A stretch of 64,000 bases of DNA from Ignelater luminosus (taxonomy: Eukaryota; Arthropoda; Insecta; Coleoptera; Elateridae), in assembly GCA_011009095.1 (NCBI GenBank), contig VTPC01000503.1:233400-297399 (forward strand). Direction: 5' to 3'. Below the pieces are notes generated by a model. It was not told the DNA's origin. It searched no databases and worked only from the letters and a program-made list of their open reading frames with translations. The position numbers and the translations under genes were made by a program. This document shows positions 1 to 11,803 of the stretch, in pieces (within the stretch, counting starts at the first letter, position 1; each line of letters starts with the position of its first letter).

Positions 1-765
1 AATTCTCTGAAATGAATAAGACTGTAGATTAAGGTTCACATTTGTTAAAAATTGCAAACACCCTGTATACTTGAAAGGGATCATTATGAACTTACAGTTA
101 TATGTTCTTTCTCTGGCAAGATTTGACATTTAACAAACTGTAAGACTATTTCCCGATTAAGCTTTGTCACCCTGTATGTTATTTCTTCAGTTACTATTAA
201 GTAAACAATTTATGAAGTTAAGTTTTCAATATTTTTTCAAACTCTGGTAAAATAAATTAAATGTGTTATGAAGCAAAACTTCATGTTGTGTAATAATAAA
301 TCCTTTTTTACTTACTATATTTTCATTGTGTCCTGCTTGGGAAATTTTTCTAGATGACCCTGATTTTTTTTATTTAATCCGGATGTCGCAAAGCGTCGCC
401 AGAAATATTGCAATCAAGGAATTTCTGCTAAATCATTCGTATATCTCATGTTTCAAACTAATAGGAAACAAAGACCGTGGGTTTGCATTTCAAACCACGT
501 CTTTCTTAAAAGTTAACTCGATTGAAAGGTGATAATTTAGTTGTTACCATGAACCTTGTTGTTTTAGCTAGACTTGTGGTGCATCATCTTTGATACATTT
601 TGTTATTTATATGTTGAGTATTTCAAAGTCATTATCTTTGAATAAACTTTTGTTTGTCTTTTTGCATAGTTTTATAACAACTTTGTTTTGTGCAAACGGA
701 TAATTTATTTCTGTATTTGTCTGTCTAACCAAAAATGTTTTTGCAGTGAAAGCTTGCTAATTATA
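1..765. other. AT-rich DNA, no gene seen
   Basis: No conserved coding sequence is visible; the 68-codon ORF at 326-532 resembles nothing I know. Two short motifs of the form caccctgta (near 52 and 166) match the outer ends of TA-inserting MITEs elsewhere in the window, so small element fragments may be present. Confidence 0.5.
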
Positions 766-1670
766 CAGTGTGTTCACATTTAGATGCTTACTATTGGAAT
801 CTCGGAAATTGTAAGAGATACGAAGTCGGTTAAATTAGAAAAGATTTGGCTATTTTGGAGATCAGTTTAATTATGCTTTTGTTTTTTCAAAAAAGTTTAC
901 GGCTTACCAAATGTTTGCTAAAAACGAAATTATCTTATTTTTTTAAATAAAAAGCATTTCCCACTTAGTGTGCCATGACTTAAAAAATATGAAAATCATT
1001 GATTTTTATCAGATAAATTACATTTGTTATGTAAAATTGCTAAAACAAAACAAAAGACGCTTTTAAGATACTTTACTGAGCGTTCACAGATAGCATCAAA
1101 TAAGCAGCTAATGCCCCATAAAAGCGTATTTATTTTGTTTTAGCAATTTTTGCATAACAAGTGAATTTCTTTGATAAAACTCCACGACTTTGTGTGTTAG
1201 ATGTCATGGCACACTATGATGAAAAATGATTTTCACTTCATAACTAGGTAAAACAAAAGAATAGCTATGTCAAACCATGTATCACTAAAAAGCAATTAAG
1301 GTGTGCAGTTCAGTAATATGGACATCAAGTAGGCATTCCATTAGGAAAAAATTGGATTTACCTTTCACCGCCGAAGTAAAACAAAAGACAATTGCGAAAA
1401 TAATTTTCTTGTGTTTCGGAGTAAATTCTCTAAAACACCCTCTTTGCTGTTCTTTTCTATCTTTCCTCGTTCCTGAGATATGTCACTTAAAAAAAAAATA
1501 AGATAATTTTGTTTTCAGCAAATATCTAGTAAGCCGTGAACTTTTTTGAAAAAACAAAAGCATAAGTAAACTGATCTCCAAAATAGACAAATCTTTTCTG
1601 ATTTAACCGACATCGTATCTTTTACAATTTCCGAGATCTCAGTAGTGAGCATCGAAATGTGGACACACTG
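766..1670. mobile_element. Foldback MITE with ~190-bp terminal inverted repeats
   Basis: The left arm (about 766-950) starts cagtgtgttcacattt and is matched in reverse complement by the right arm (about 1490-1670), which ends in cacactg. Both arms share the track of tctcggaaattgtaa, gatacga, gtcggttaaat and tggagatcagttta. TA lies on each side (764-765 and 1671-1672), the target duplication expected for the IS630/Tc1/mariner superfamily. The ORF inside (1301-1501) is not recognisable, so the element looks non-autonomous. A second element is nested at 968-1214. Related half copies occur at 35752-36030, 52190-52730 and 60755-61203. Confidence 0.85.
968..1214. mobile_element. Small MITE nested inside the larger foldback
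   Basis: This is a second inverted-repeat element inside the first. It starts gtgtgccatgac and ends gtcatggcacac, with TA at 966-967 and 1215-1216. Inner arm sequence also matches: tttgttatg, aaaattgctaaaacaaaa and agcgcttttatype stretches are mirrored around 1120-1180. About 247 bp, no coding capacity. Its position shows that it landed after the host element did. Confidence 0.8.
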
Positions 1671-4289
1671 TATAGGACCCAATCGCAAAGTTTAAAGACA
1701 TCTTACAACAAATAATTAGATAATACTAAGACTATTTGCTAGTCTTTTGTAAAACACCCTGTATAGTCCAAAATAGTCTTAATGAGTACATTATAATCGT
1801 TCCTGTAAAATTTCTCATAACATTTTTTGTAATTTTCATTGTAATAACTGGATCCTCCAAATAGAAATCATCATTGGGCCACCCTGGATACTCTTATTAA
1901 ACGGTCCAATTAGTTCGCTTAATTTATCGGTGATAAAAAAATATGTTTTAGTTATTGATTGCGATGTATTCAATTAACACTTTCCATCTTTACGAGTTGT
2001 TACCGAATACATTTTAATCAAGTTCAGCATACCTGTTTGGTAGCGGTAGTGACACAAATGTATAAAAATAGATTTAATTACACGATTTACTTTACGTCTT
2101 TTAAACTTAACAAAAACAAAGTGAATCGAAACTGTAATTTTTATTATAACCAGTTCTACTTACAATAAATATCATCTTATTCATACCTGTAGTAACAGTG
2201 AAACAATGTAACACCTTGAATTATTTAAAAAAACCCTCATATGCAGGTATTAAACGGTGTTGATCCAGTAGGCTCGTTCTTTGGCTTTGTTTAAATTAAG
2301 GCGCAATTAATTTGAAAGTTGTTGTTATCCCATATAGGCATTGAATTATAAAAGTGTGTAAACATGGCAAAACTAGATAGAGCAACAAATATAATAAAGT
2401 TATAATGAGTCGATTTTAAAAAATCAACAAGTTTAAAGGTTCGTTCATTAAACTCAACCAGGATCTAATAATACATAATTATAAATTGGCTTTAAATGCA
2501 AACACGACCACGATATAAGGACCTTGTTATTTTGCAGGATATCATAATAAATTGAAAAATTTATGTTGATACGAACAACAAAATTTAGAAATTATTTTTT
2601 ATGGCCCGTGTTATATTAGGACTGTTTTTATTAAGGATAAAAAATAAACAAACAAAAATTGAAAAAGAGTTCATGGACTGCAAAAGATAAACCCACCTTA
2701 AATTTTAAAATCGCACAATCATTATTGAATAATTCAGTGTTGCAAAAATTAATTTGTTATATCAAAGAAGGAACAAGTATCGAACTCTGATTTATTATTA
2801 TTTTGTTGATACCGTTAGAATTTTTTTCTCTCTGGGTGAAGATCAAAAACTAACAGTACTGTGAGTGGGGGAGATTTCTAATTTATTGTATTTGCATAAT
2901 CAAAATGGAAATAATAATTAGAAGAATATTGATGGTGATTGACAGGCACGATCTTATGTGGATTTTAGTATTCATTCATAGTGACAAAAAATTGTATCTT
3001 TAATAACGGGTATTGTTTTCAAAATCAATTCAGGTTTTTCCAGTTTAAGAATGTCAAAGACCATTATAATATTTTCATCCAACTGTGTTTGGTGTTTACT
3101 GAAGAAGAAAAAAAAACAAAACGACCTTAGATGCAATATTTGACCATTTGATCATCGTTTTGGAATAAATTAGCAGGAAGGAATCCCGGCGAAGACATAC
3201 AGGTAATAATGAGTGGTTATTGGAATTCTTTTGAGATGCCGTCATTATGTAGTACGTCTCCACTAATTATATTTCAATAAATATTGATACGTGTGTATGT
3301 ATTCCTTTTAATTATTAATGGTTTCATTATTACGAAAAAGCCTCACGCACGATTCTTTTATCTCATTGTAATAAAACATTGCATCAACAATGCATCCGTA
3401 AGGTTTTTTTTTACAGATATTGTAGATGTGAATTACGTAATACTCTTTTCCTTATTTATTACAAAATAGTAAAATTCAAATAGACAGGGATTTTTCCTAT
3501 TGCCGTTCCTTAAGAACAAGGACGTTTATAAAAATAATGATCAATATTAATGAAGATTTATCTAAATGCAATGTATTTTTAGAACATGCAGTTTGACCTG
3601 CGCAAGTAACCAGTTGTGTGTTTTCCAAGAAATATAAAAACAAAAGAAACGCTAATTTTCTTAAATAATTGTAAACCGGTAAGTGGTTTACCTTTTAGAC
3701 TCTCTGGTTTCTTTTTTGCTGCATAAGAAATTTCCTTGATCGTTATCGAAGACTGCAAAATTCTGTTTTTATGGGATTTTTAAAAATAAACAATTTTTAA
3801 CTAATTATGAAAACACATTAATACTTATCATATTTAAGTATTCTTTCTTTCTTTTTTGTTTTCCAACTGCAGCTCGTAATATCACTTTTACCTTTGAAAT
3901 GCTAAATTCACCTTGAAAACTTTGCTGAGAATAAATAAATTGGTATCCCACATGGTACTATTCTCGGTCCACTACTATTGCGTACATTTATTGATGGGTT
4001 GCCGAAATGTAGACGTAATTCGTATACTCCACAGAAAAGTGTATTAAACTGTATTGTATAAACGCAAAGATAATCTTAGATTAAAAGATAAGAACTTGAC
4101 ATAAATATACGTTTATTAGTTTTTGGTCTGTTATATGTCCTTTGCATGCGTTGATTAAATTACATAACGCAATGTAGATGACCAATGGATTACCTAGCTT
4201 TATTAATTATTGATTTTATGGAATTGTAAACTATGTGACATGACTTAGGCATTTAGAAAATTTGTTGCACAAATCGCATCGTGTGTCTA
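1671..4289. other. AT-rich DNA, no gene seen
   Basis: Only short chance ORFs. MITE-end-like motifs occur near 1755 (caccctgtata) and 1878 (gccaccctgga), but no partner arm was found. No conserved exon was recognised on either strand. Confidence 0.45.
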
Positions 4290-4820
4290 ACGAAGTTTCT
4301 GGCCAATGAATCATCGTTTTCAAGCATGGGCCTATTGCATCAAACTATTTAACAACTTCTCAGTCAGGAATAGTACGTTGCATAATGTCCATAACAAAGT
4401 TTCAAATTTAAAATGAAAATTAGAACTCATATTAAACGCACCACACGCCATCTTGTTTACCACACAAAGGCGCCTTAAAAAGTTGCACCATAGGTGCCAA
4501 GTATCCTATCGCTGACTCTGACAGTCTGTTGCATCAAAAAGCAATGTTGCCGTTCAACAACTGACGGTTGCAAGTTCTACAAAGTACAAAGATATAAAGT
4601 AGTTTGGTACAAGAGGCTCCAAGCTACTCAATAATGTAAGCATAGGCAGTACTGATAAATGTCAACAGCAAAGTTTCAAATGAAGATTCAGAAAGAGCAG
4701 TACTTTTTGAAAGACTTAGCTAATCTGTTACACTAAAAAGTAATGTTTTCCAATTAAACAATTAACAATTGCAAGTTCTGAAAAGTGGGAAGTTATAAAG
4801 TAGTTTGATGCACATTCACA
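4290..4820. repeat. Diverged tandem duplication
   Basis: Two similar tracts follow one another. The motif gcaatgttgcc...acggttgcaagttct...agatataaagtagttt at about 4527-4610 recurs as gtaatgttttcc...acaattgcaagttct...agttataaagtagttt at about 4728-4808. An upstream aacaaagtttcaaat (about 4390) recurs as agcaaagtttcaaat (about 4665). The spacing differs between the two anchors (about 274 against 201 bp), so the second copy carries a deletion of roughly 70 bp. Confidence 0.55.
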
Positions 4821-5075
4821 TCAGTTTATGTTAACATATACGAAGGTTGCGTTTGGTACTTATCAGTTTTAATATCAAAGTTGAACAGTTATTGTTTAAT
4901 TGATTTTTGTTTTATTTTCTACCGCTTCAATGATTCGTATCTGCTAAAGATGTAAATGGGCTGCTTGATCATATGACCCTAGAAAGATTAGGCTGAACAA
5001 CTTCTAATTGCTGATATCCACATAAGCATAACTGTAGTACCATTGATTGTTGATTCGTCGTCCAAGTACTAAATA

Positions 5076-6310
5076 CTACATGGACTGAAAAGTTGCCTGT
5101 ACTGACAATAAAACACATTTTTTTGGAATTGTTTTATTTATTCTTCACCATAACATCATTTTAGCTCTATACACTTCACCCGACGATTTTGTAACATTTC
5201 TATGCCTTTCTTGTATTGCGTTTTCTCAAACTACCCAAATATGCGTTTGTTTCGACGATGTCATTATTCGATGCAAATCTCCTTCCCTGCAACCATCTTT
5301 TTAATTCTGGAAACAGAAAATAGTCGCTAGGCGCCAAATCGAACGATTATGGTGAATGAGGAAGCAATTCGAATCGTAATTGATGCAATTTTGCCATCAC
5401 CATTGCGGAAAGAAGGAAAATTTTCTTCGCTAAATGCGGTTGTTTTTCTCTGATTGCATGATTCAACTTCTCCAATAATCCACAATAATATTCGCCAGTA
5501 ATCGTTTTTCCTTTCTGAAGATAAGTCGATAAGCAAGATTCCATGTGTATCCCAAAATGTAGTGGCCATAACTTTCTCGGCTGCCTGTTGTGTTTTTGGT
5601 CGCTTTGGTCGACTTTCACTTGGTCCCAACCATTGTGCAGATTGTTTACCAGATTTGGGTGTGTACTGGTAAATCCACGTTTCATCCACCGTTATTAATC
5701 GACGGAACAAATCCATTTTATTCCGCTTTAACACATTCAAATATTGCTGTGAAGAGGTTACACCTTCGCATTTCTGATCAATTGTGAGTGAATGTGGCAC
5801 CCATCTTGCTTGAAGTTTTTGCATATGTAAATGTTCATGCAAGATATTTTCCACGCGCTCTTTTGAGATGTCAACAATTTCGCTCAACTTCAATTTACGG
5901 TCATTCAATACGATATTGTGGATTTTTTTGTATCATTTTTGGCGTTCTCACCCCTTCTGGCCTTCCACTTCGCTCCCCATCAAAAACACTTGTGCGACCA
6001 CGTTTACAGTCACCCACCCCAAAACGAACAGTGTCATACGATGGTGCAGACTCGCCCAAAGTTTGATCCACATCCTTTTTAATATCAGTTGCTGATAAGC
6101 CTTTCAAATAGAGATAATGAAGTACACTACGAATTCGAGATTTATCCATTTTTCACAAACTGCAGAAATTGTCAAATACAATCTAAACCACAGATCGACT
6201 TCAAAATATAGATAGCGTCCTCTAAAAAATTAAGTTTTCTAACTACAATACTACTATCTCACTATAGTGCCATTCATGTGTTGATACAGGAAACTTTTCA
6301 GCCCATGTAG
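5076..6310 (-). mobile_element. Mariner element, complete ends
   Basis: TIRs of about 30 bp: the left end reads ctacatggactgaaaagt and the right end, reverse complemented, ctacatgggctgaaaagt. TA dinucleotides flank both ends (5074-5075 and 6311-6312). The total length of 1235 bp fits a full mariner. The transposase runs on the - strand and is broken. The mariner at 38566-39758 has a similar outer end, which suggests the same subfamily. Confidence 0.92.
5327..6149 (-). pseudogene. Broken mariner transposase
   Basis: The start codon is at 6149. The N-terminal part (MDKSRIRSVLHYLYLKG) is the mariner DNA-binding helix-turn-helix region. A frameshift in an A-run near 5925 moves the frame to one carrying the second helix-turn-helix (ISKERVENILHEHLHMQKL), the family motif RWVPHSLT and the first catalytic aspartate in VDETWIYQYTP. 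A further frameshift near 5520 leads to LQKGKTITGEYYCGLLEKL. The region of the second aspartate (normally HxDNAPxH) is badly altered (FRNGD or FLLSA depending on frame). The C-terminal LAPSDYFLFPELK is recognisable in another frame. It cannot encode active transposase as it stands. Confidence 0.9.
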
Positions 6311-6312
6311 TA

Positions 6313-7574
6313 AGAAATAGACTAGGTAATGTGATTGGCAATCTTTAATTTGCTTGTTGGCCAAATTCACAAACATAATGCACGAGTGACGAAGTGAAGT
6401 AGGTTTTAGGCTTTTTGAGTGCTGGACACTTTAAAGAGAAAAACGTTAGTATAGCAATAAATTTGATAAAAAAAGTTAAATGAAGTTAATTAAACCGAGA
6501 CAAGGAGTTTGAACAAAAGGTTATCAACACACCAAGATCAGGCAGGCTGCTCAGAAGACATCACATAAAAGTAATAGTAGACAACTGATTTGGATTAAAA
6601 TCGAGATGCCATCATATTTCAAAAATCACATAAAAAAAGAGGTTTGAACGACTATGGAAGTTGAATAGGCAGTTAGAGAAGTGTGCATGGAAGTCATTAT
6701 CGTGAATTTGCTTTGTTTACGTAATTGTAGAGGTAACGGGCGATATACGATACATTTTTAATTTTTGTTCAGTTTTGACTAATCCGTCTTGATATGGCAT
6801 AATTTTCTAAAAATATTTATGGTAAATTCGTCAATTCATCTTAAAATGATAAGATCGATTGAACTCCGAAAGAAAAATTGAAACTGTATGGTACCCTTAA
6901 GAGAGCTAACCACTACACTCCGAGAAAGCAAAGACGAAATTGTTGCTTATTCTTAGAGGCCCAATGATTTATTAGCAGATATGGTTATCAAACTCATCTT
7001 TGTTGAACGAAAAGTAAAATTAGCTCTGGTTACTCCATCAATAGAATTCTACAGATATTGCTTCATGGTGCAAAGATGTTACACCCACTTCTCATCAAGA
7101 CTGTGCCAACGCACCGAGCCAGAGCAAACCTTGATTTTTGTTCTGAGAAAACAAATGGTTTCCTTTATAAAGGCGGGATAGTGGTAATGTAATCAACATA
7201 ATAATAATGGTAATAATGGTGTCTACGACTCTGTGTGTCCAAAATATATTTTTTTTTTCAAAATTCTTCAAACCTACTGTTAAACGATCTTGCTGTTTTC
7301 AATATTTCGGAAACACTGTAAGGTAAGAAAAAAAACCACTAAGTTGTTATAAAGTTATGTTAATTTTATTGATTTTATTAATTTAACTCAACAAAAATTG
7401 CATACTAAACTCATTGGGGCTTATTTTGGATGTGGTACTGACTAATGTCAATTGTAATTACAATAACAAATATAAAGAATATAGAAAGAAAATCAAACAA
7501 TTAATACTTATATTGATTCAGTACATACTCAGCTTCTCAATGACCCTCGCTCATTATGAAATTAGATAAATAAC
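6313..7574. other. AT-rich DNA, no gene seen
   Basis: No recognisable protein or RNA gene. Short ORFs (for example 6981-7181) look like chance. Confidence 0.45.
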
Positions 7575-8640
7575 AAGAAAGACAAAACTAGAAATGAATT
7601 TGCAAATTATTTCAAAAGCGTTTATCGGCCGGTTTCCAATAACTTAATTAAAAACACTAATACAGATACGGCTTGGCGTGTTATATAAACATTCGTGTGA
7701 TTACCATAGAAGAAATTTTATCTTCAATTAAGTCTTTAAAAAATACTGTCGGTGGGACCAGATGGTGTTCCAGTTTACTCAATAAAAGGCTGTTCAGAGT
7801 CGCTTTGTATTATATTACTTCATAATATATTTAATCATTTATTAGAAACTGGAGCATTCTCACTGGTCTAGCCCACATCCAAAATACGTCCCATATACAA
7901 ATCTGTAAATCAATAACGGGTCCATGCAAAGAAGATCGACCATCAATAATTTATTTCATTTCACAAAGAAAACCTTTAGTGTTCTGGAATGTAGAAATCA
8001 ATTACTATATGTTATTTACACATACTTTTGTAAAGCATTCGATAAGGTGGACGTGAAGTTATTATTACACAAAACGAGCCAGTATTGGTTTCACAGAAAA
8101 GTTATTAAATCTGTTTGGTTCTTACCTAAGTGATACAGATAGACAGTTTGTAGAATGCTTTGGACATAAATCATATATGTTTTCTGCAACCTCGGTGGTC
8201 TCTTAAGGATCAAAGCTGGGACCACTACTTTTTTCGATTTTCAAGTTTCATTTTTCATTTTCAATTAAAAACTGGAATATATGTCTATAATTTGGAATCC
8301 ATATTATACTTATCAGGTTTTAAGAACTAAGAGTATTCAAAAAAGATTTTTAAATTATTGTTATAATAAGAAAGAGAATGAAGAATTTGAGGGATCTTAC
8401 CAGCAATTATTAAATTAGTACTTCAAAAGGGTTTCTTTACAAAAAAGAAGACAGGAAAAGCTACTCCTTGCAATAAATTCTGGAATACTTTCTCGCCAAA
8501 TTAGACAATTAGCCGTACTTCAGTATAATCCTCCATGTGCAAGTTATCGAATGCAGTCACAACTTATCAGTAGGTGTAAACAGCTTAACGACATCACTAC
8601 CGACATTGACATTTCTGAATCAACTTTAATAGTCCAGGCA
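7575..8640 (+). pseudogene. Non-LTR (LINE) reverse transcriptase relic
   Basis: Several frames together spell a decayed reverse transcriptase of the jockey/CR1-like type. In order: EFANYFKSVYRPVSN; ITIEEILSSIKSLK followed by GPDGVPVYSIKGC (the fingers motif GPDGxP); RPIYKSVN; RRSTINNLFHFT; then VIYTYFCKAFDKVDVKLLLHK (7924-8133), which matches the palm motif DFSKAFDKV but with the key aspartate changed to Y. After a remnant of the GPLLFSIF motif the YxDD motif is missing through deletion, and C-terminal sequence follows (QKRFLNYCY; QEKLLLAINSGILS; CASYRMQSQL). Many stops and frameshifts: an old, 5'-truncated copy. The clade is inferred from motif wording only. Confidence 0.8.
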
Positions 8641-8642
8641 TT

Positions 8643-11600
8643 TGGTAGAAAATAAGATAAAGTTTTAGTGGAGTTTTGATTTTTAGTACTATATAGTACT
8701 TTGGATCGCTGAATACGAATCAGAGGTTTACCAACAAGAATTGTCTTGGGAAATAGGTTTTTTCCCCGAAAAAAACGTGTAAAAACGACATTTTTCGATT
8801 TTTTCAAAGTAATTCTGAAAATATGCATTCACGTGGAATTAAAGAGGATAAAATTTCCTCTTATGTATTTGAGGTTTTTTTCTCCGATTAATAGTTCATC
8901 CGCGAGAGCGCTGCGAAAATGGGTGTCAAAAGCCAAACCTCCAATAACTGGAATTACGACACTGTATGTAGATTTAACACGAAAACTATCTATTTTATGC
9001 AAATGCTGACCATGTATTAAGGATATTAAAGGTATTGTAATTGACTATATTTTATGTATCTGAGATCAACGATTTTGCTGCTAGCGCTCGCTCATAGAAT
9101 CAATCGGGCAAAAAAATGTCTGGGTGCTACTAAATACTTTATTTACAGATATCGAGAACTTAAAGTAGTAACATTAGTAGTAAAAAAGTAATATTAATTA
9201 TTCATATTCATTGCCGCCTTCTTCTAGAAGGTCCCGTCTGGTGATAGACATCTGCAACATAAAAAATAGATGTATGGAATTAGCGGGTGTTCTTATTGCT
9301 TCAAATATTGTAGAATATATTTTTTGTATCGCAACCGGATGTTTTCTGCTACCAGTGAAGTCACAGTATCAACAGGTGAAAAAGTAGCTGGAGGAACATC
9401 TTCCTTCTCAGGTTTCAAGAAGACTACGTTGTCAACTCTGCAGAGACCTATCAAAATAACCAAGAGGTCTACATCCTCTCCAACTACAATTACTGTCTCA
9501 TTTAATGCTTGGGTTTTAAAAGATTTGAAAAATCATGTCGAACGAAAGACGAAATGAATTTAGGAAGTCACGTACAAGCTGTAAAATGTATGACGTGGTA
9601 GAAAAATTATACAGAAATGAAGAAACCCAATAGAAGGATATGGTTTTTATGATGCGATCTTTTTTTCATCCCTGTAGGTAAATTAGGTTATACGATTTTG
9701 CGAAATTATATCGAACCAAGAAAGAGATTTACTTCTAGTCATCTTAGATAAAACAGATAAGGGCAATATTTGTTTTAATTTAATTTAATTAATTAATTAT
9801 GCCATTGGACCCACCTTGCCCGGTAACGTAAATAAAATACGTTAAATGTAATAAATTCGTGTTTTATTGTAATAGGATAATAGATAACATGTAAATGTAA
9901 TAGATCTATTACAGCTATACTAATAGACATAACATCCCTGAAGTGCGAGGAATGGGATGAGCGATATTTCACTTAGCAATGAAAAACTAGTGGCGAGGGA
10001 GGAGGTACGGATGTGCTAGCAACGAAATCGTTGATCTCAGATATGTTACATAAAATATAGTCAATTACATCACCTTTAATATAATAGACCAAGAGCTAGC
10101 GTGAATTATACCACGCGACATTATTCCAAAAAATCGCTGTTTTCATTCGAAAACAGTTTACACGGTCAGCATAAAATTGCTCATCTGCCGGTCCAGACTA
10201 GCAGCGTTATTGCGGTGGCGGCGTTTCAATTTAGAAAAAAGATGCAAATACCACACGATTTATTCCAAAATCAGATCTGTTCTGTTGTGGGTAGGAATAT
10301 TAGTTAAATATAAATATGCAAAGAGCTAGCCACTATCCGTTGATCTAGCAGCCAGCGTTTTCAGACCAGACGCACAGTGGTCAGAAATGACGAAAAACCG
10401 ATCAAAACTAAATAATTCTCAGAATTGCCTAAATATTTTGTATATAAGGTATTATTATATTATATATATAAAGTAATGTGGAAGATAAAAATTATTTTAT
10501 TTATTTATTTGTTTTATCGACGAAATTTAAAAAAATTTGTATCTGAATTCGTACATTCCGTCTGTCTGTTGGTCTGTTGTCATGTTTACGTAACTTTACA
10601 GGACATGTTATATATGAAATCAACTTAGAATTTTTTCCTAATTACAGATTTATAATTGTTATTTAGATATCTCGAATACTTTTCGAGATAATCGAAACCG
10701 AAGATGGCGATTTGTCGACAGTGATATTATATATGATATCGATTTAGTTTATAACTAAAAGATCCCTAACTCTTAAAATTACATAATAAGTAATCTCACA
10801 GAAAACAAACAAGAAAAAATAAAAAGTATATAAATGGAGGCGGTTCTCGGGGGGCGGGTGAGAGTTGAGAGTGAACGTAAAAAAATCTGCTTGCACCACC
10901 AGATAGGGGATAAAAAGTGATTAAACTTTGCCATTGAACCATCTCGATATCTACTACCGTTTGAGAGTTACAGGACTTTAAATAAAATTTACCAGATTTT
11001 TGAGGGTGGCTTTCACCCCCTTAACGGCGAGCTCAGCCGATGCAAAAAACACGTGTCTAATATTTTTACCCATACTACTTATAATAGCAAGTTTCAAAAG
11101 AATCGTGCATGTCCCTTGTTATAAAAACTAAATCGATCACTTATATAATATCACTATGTCGACAAGTCGCCATTTTCGATCTCGATTATCTCGAAAACTA
11201 TTCGAGATATCAAAATACCGATTATGTATTTGTAATCGGGAGAAAATTCTAAGTTGATTTCATATATAACATGTCCTGTAAAGTTACGGCAACATGACAA
11301 CAGACCAACAGACAGAAGGAATGTACGAATTCAGTTACAATTTTTTTTAAATTTCGTCGATAAAACAAATAAATAAATAAAATAATTTTTATCTTTCACA
11401 TTATTTTGGATAGCAGAGACGCCAATAACACCTTATAGACAAAATATTTAAGCAATTCTGAGAGCTTAGTTTTGATCGGTTTTTCGTCATTTCCGACCAC
11501 TGTGCGTCTGCTCTGGAAACGCTAGCTGCTAGACCAGCGTATAGTGGCTAGATCGTCTGCAGTTGCGTATTAATATTTAACTAATATTCCTACACACAAT

Positions 11601-11803
11601 AGAACAGATCTGATTTTGGAATAAATCGTGTGGTATTTGCATCTTTTTTCTAAATTGAAACGCCGAAAAATGTCTGTTTTTTGGGAAAAACTTATTTCCC
11701 GAGAAAATTCTTGTTGGCAAACCCCTGATTCGTGTTCAGCGACCCAAAATACCATAGAGTACCAAAAATCGAAACTCCGCCAAAACTTTCTCTTATTTGC
11801 CCT
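8643..11803. repeat. Very large interrupted inverted repeat (foldback)
   Basis: The right arm (about 11118-11803) is mirrored by two separate left blocks. Block 1 (8643-8797: agttttagtggagttttga, gaatacgaatca, caagaattgtcttgggaaata) pairs with about 11668-11803. Block 2 (10219-10760: ggcgtttcaatttagaa, ccacacgatttattccaaaatcagatctg, tgacgaaaaaccgatcaaaact, cattccgtctgtctgttggtctgttgtcat, gtcgacagtgatattat) pairs with about 11118-11667. The sequence between the two left blocks (8798-10218) has no counterpart in the right arm, so it is an insertion. The central spacer (about 10761-11117) is unique. Each arm is about 690 bp. No transposase was found inside. Confidence 0.85.
8798..10218. mobile_element. 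Insertion interrupting the left foldback arm, with its own inverted repeat
   Basis: Bounded by the break in arm homology: the left arm stops after gacatttttcg at 8797 and resumes with cggcgtttc at 10219. Inside, about 75 bp at 9024-9095 (ttaaaggtattgtaattg, tctgagatcaacgatttt) pairs in reverse complement with 10012-10083 (aatcgttgatctcaga, caattacatcaccttta). An ORF at 9270-9557 is not recognisable. It could be another foldback element or a composite of several. The ends are approximate because no target duplication was identified. Confidence 0.6.

Noticed and set aside
8544-8828. 94-codon - ORF
   Set aside because: It runs through the end of the LINE relic into the foldback arm; no family resemblance.
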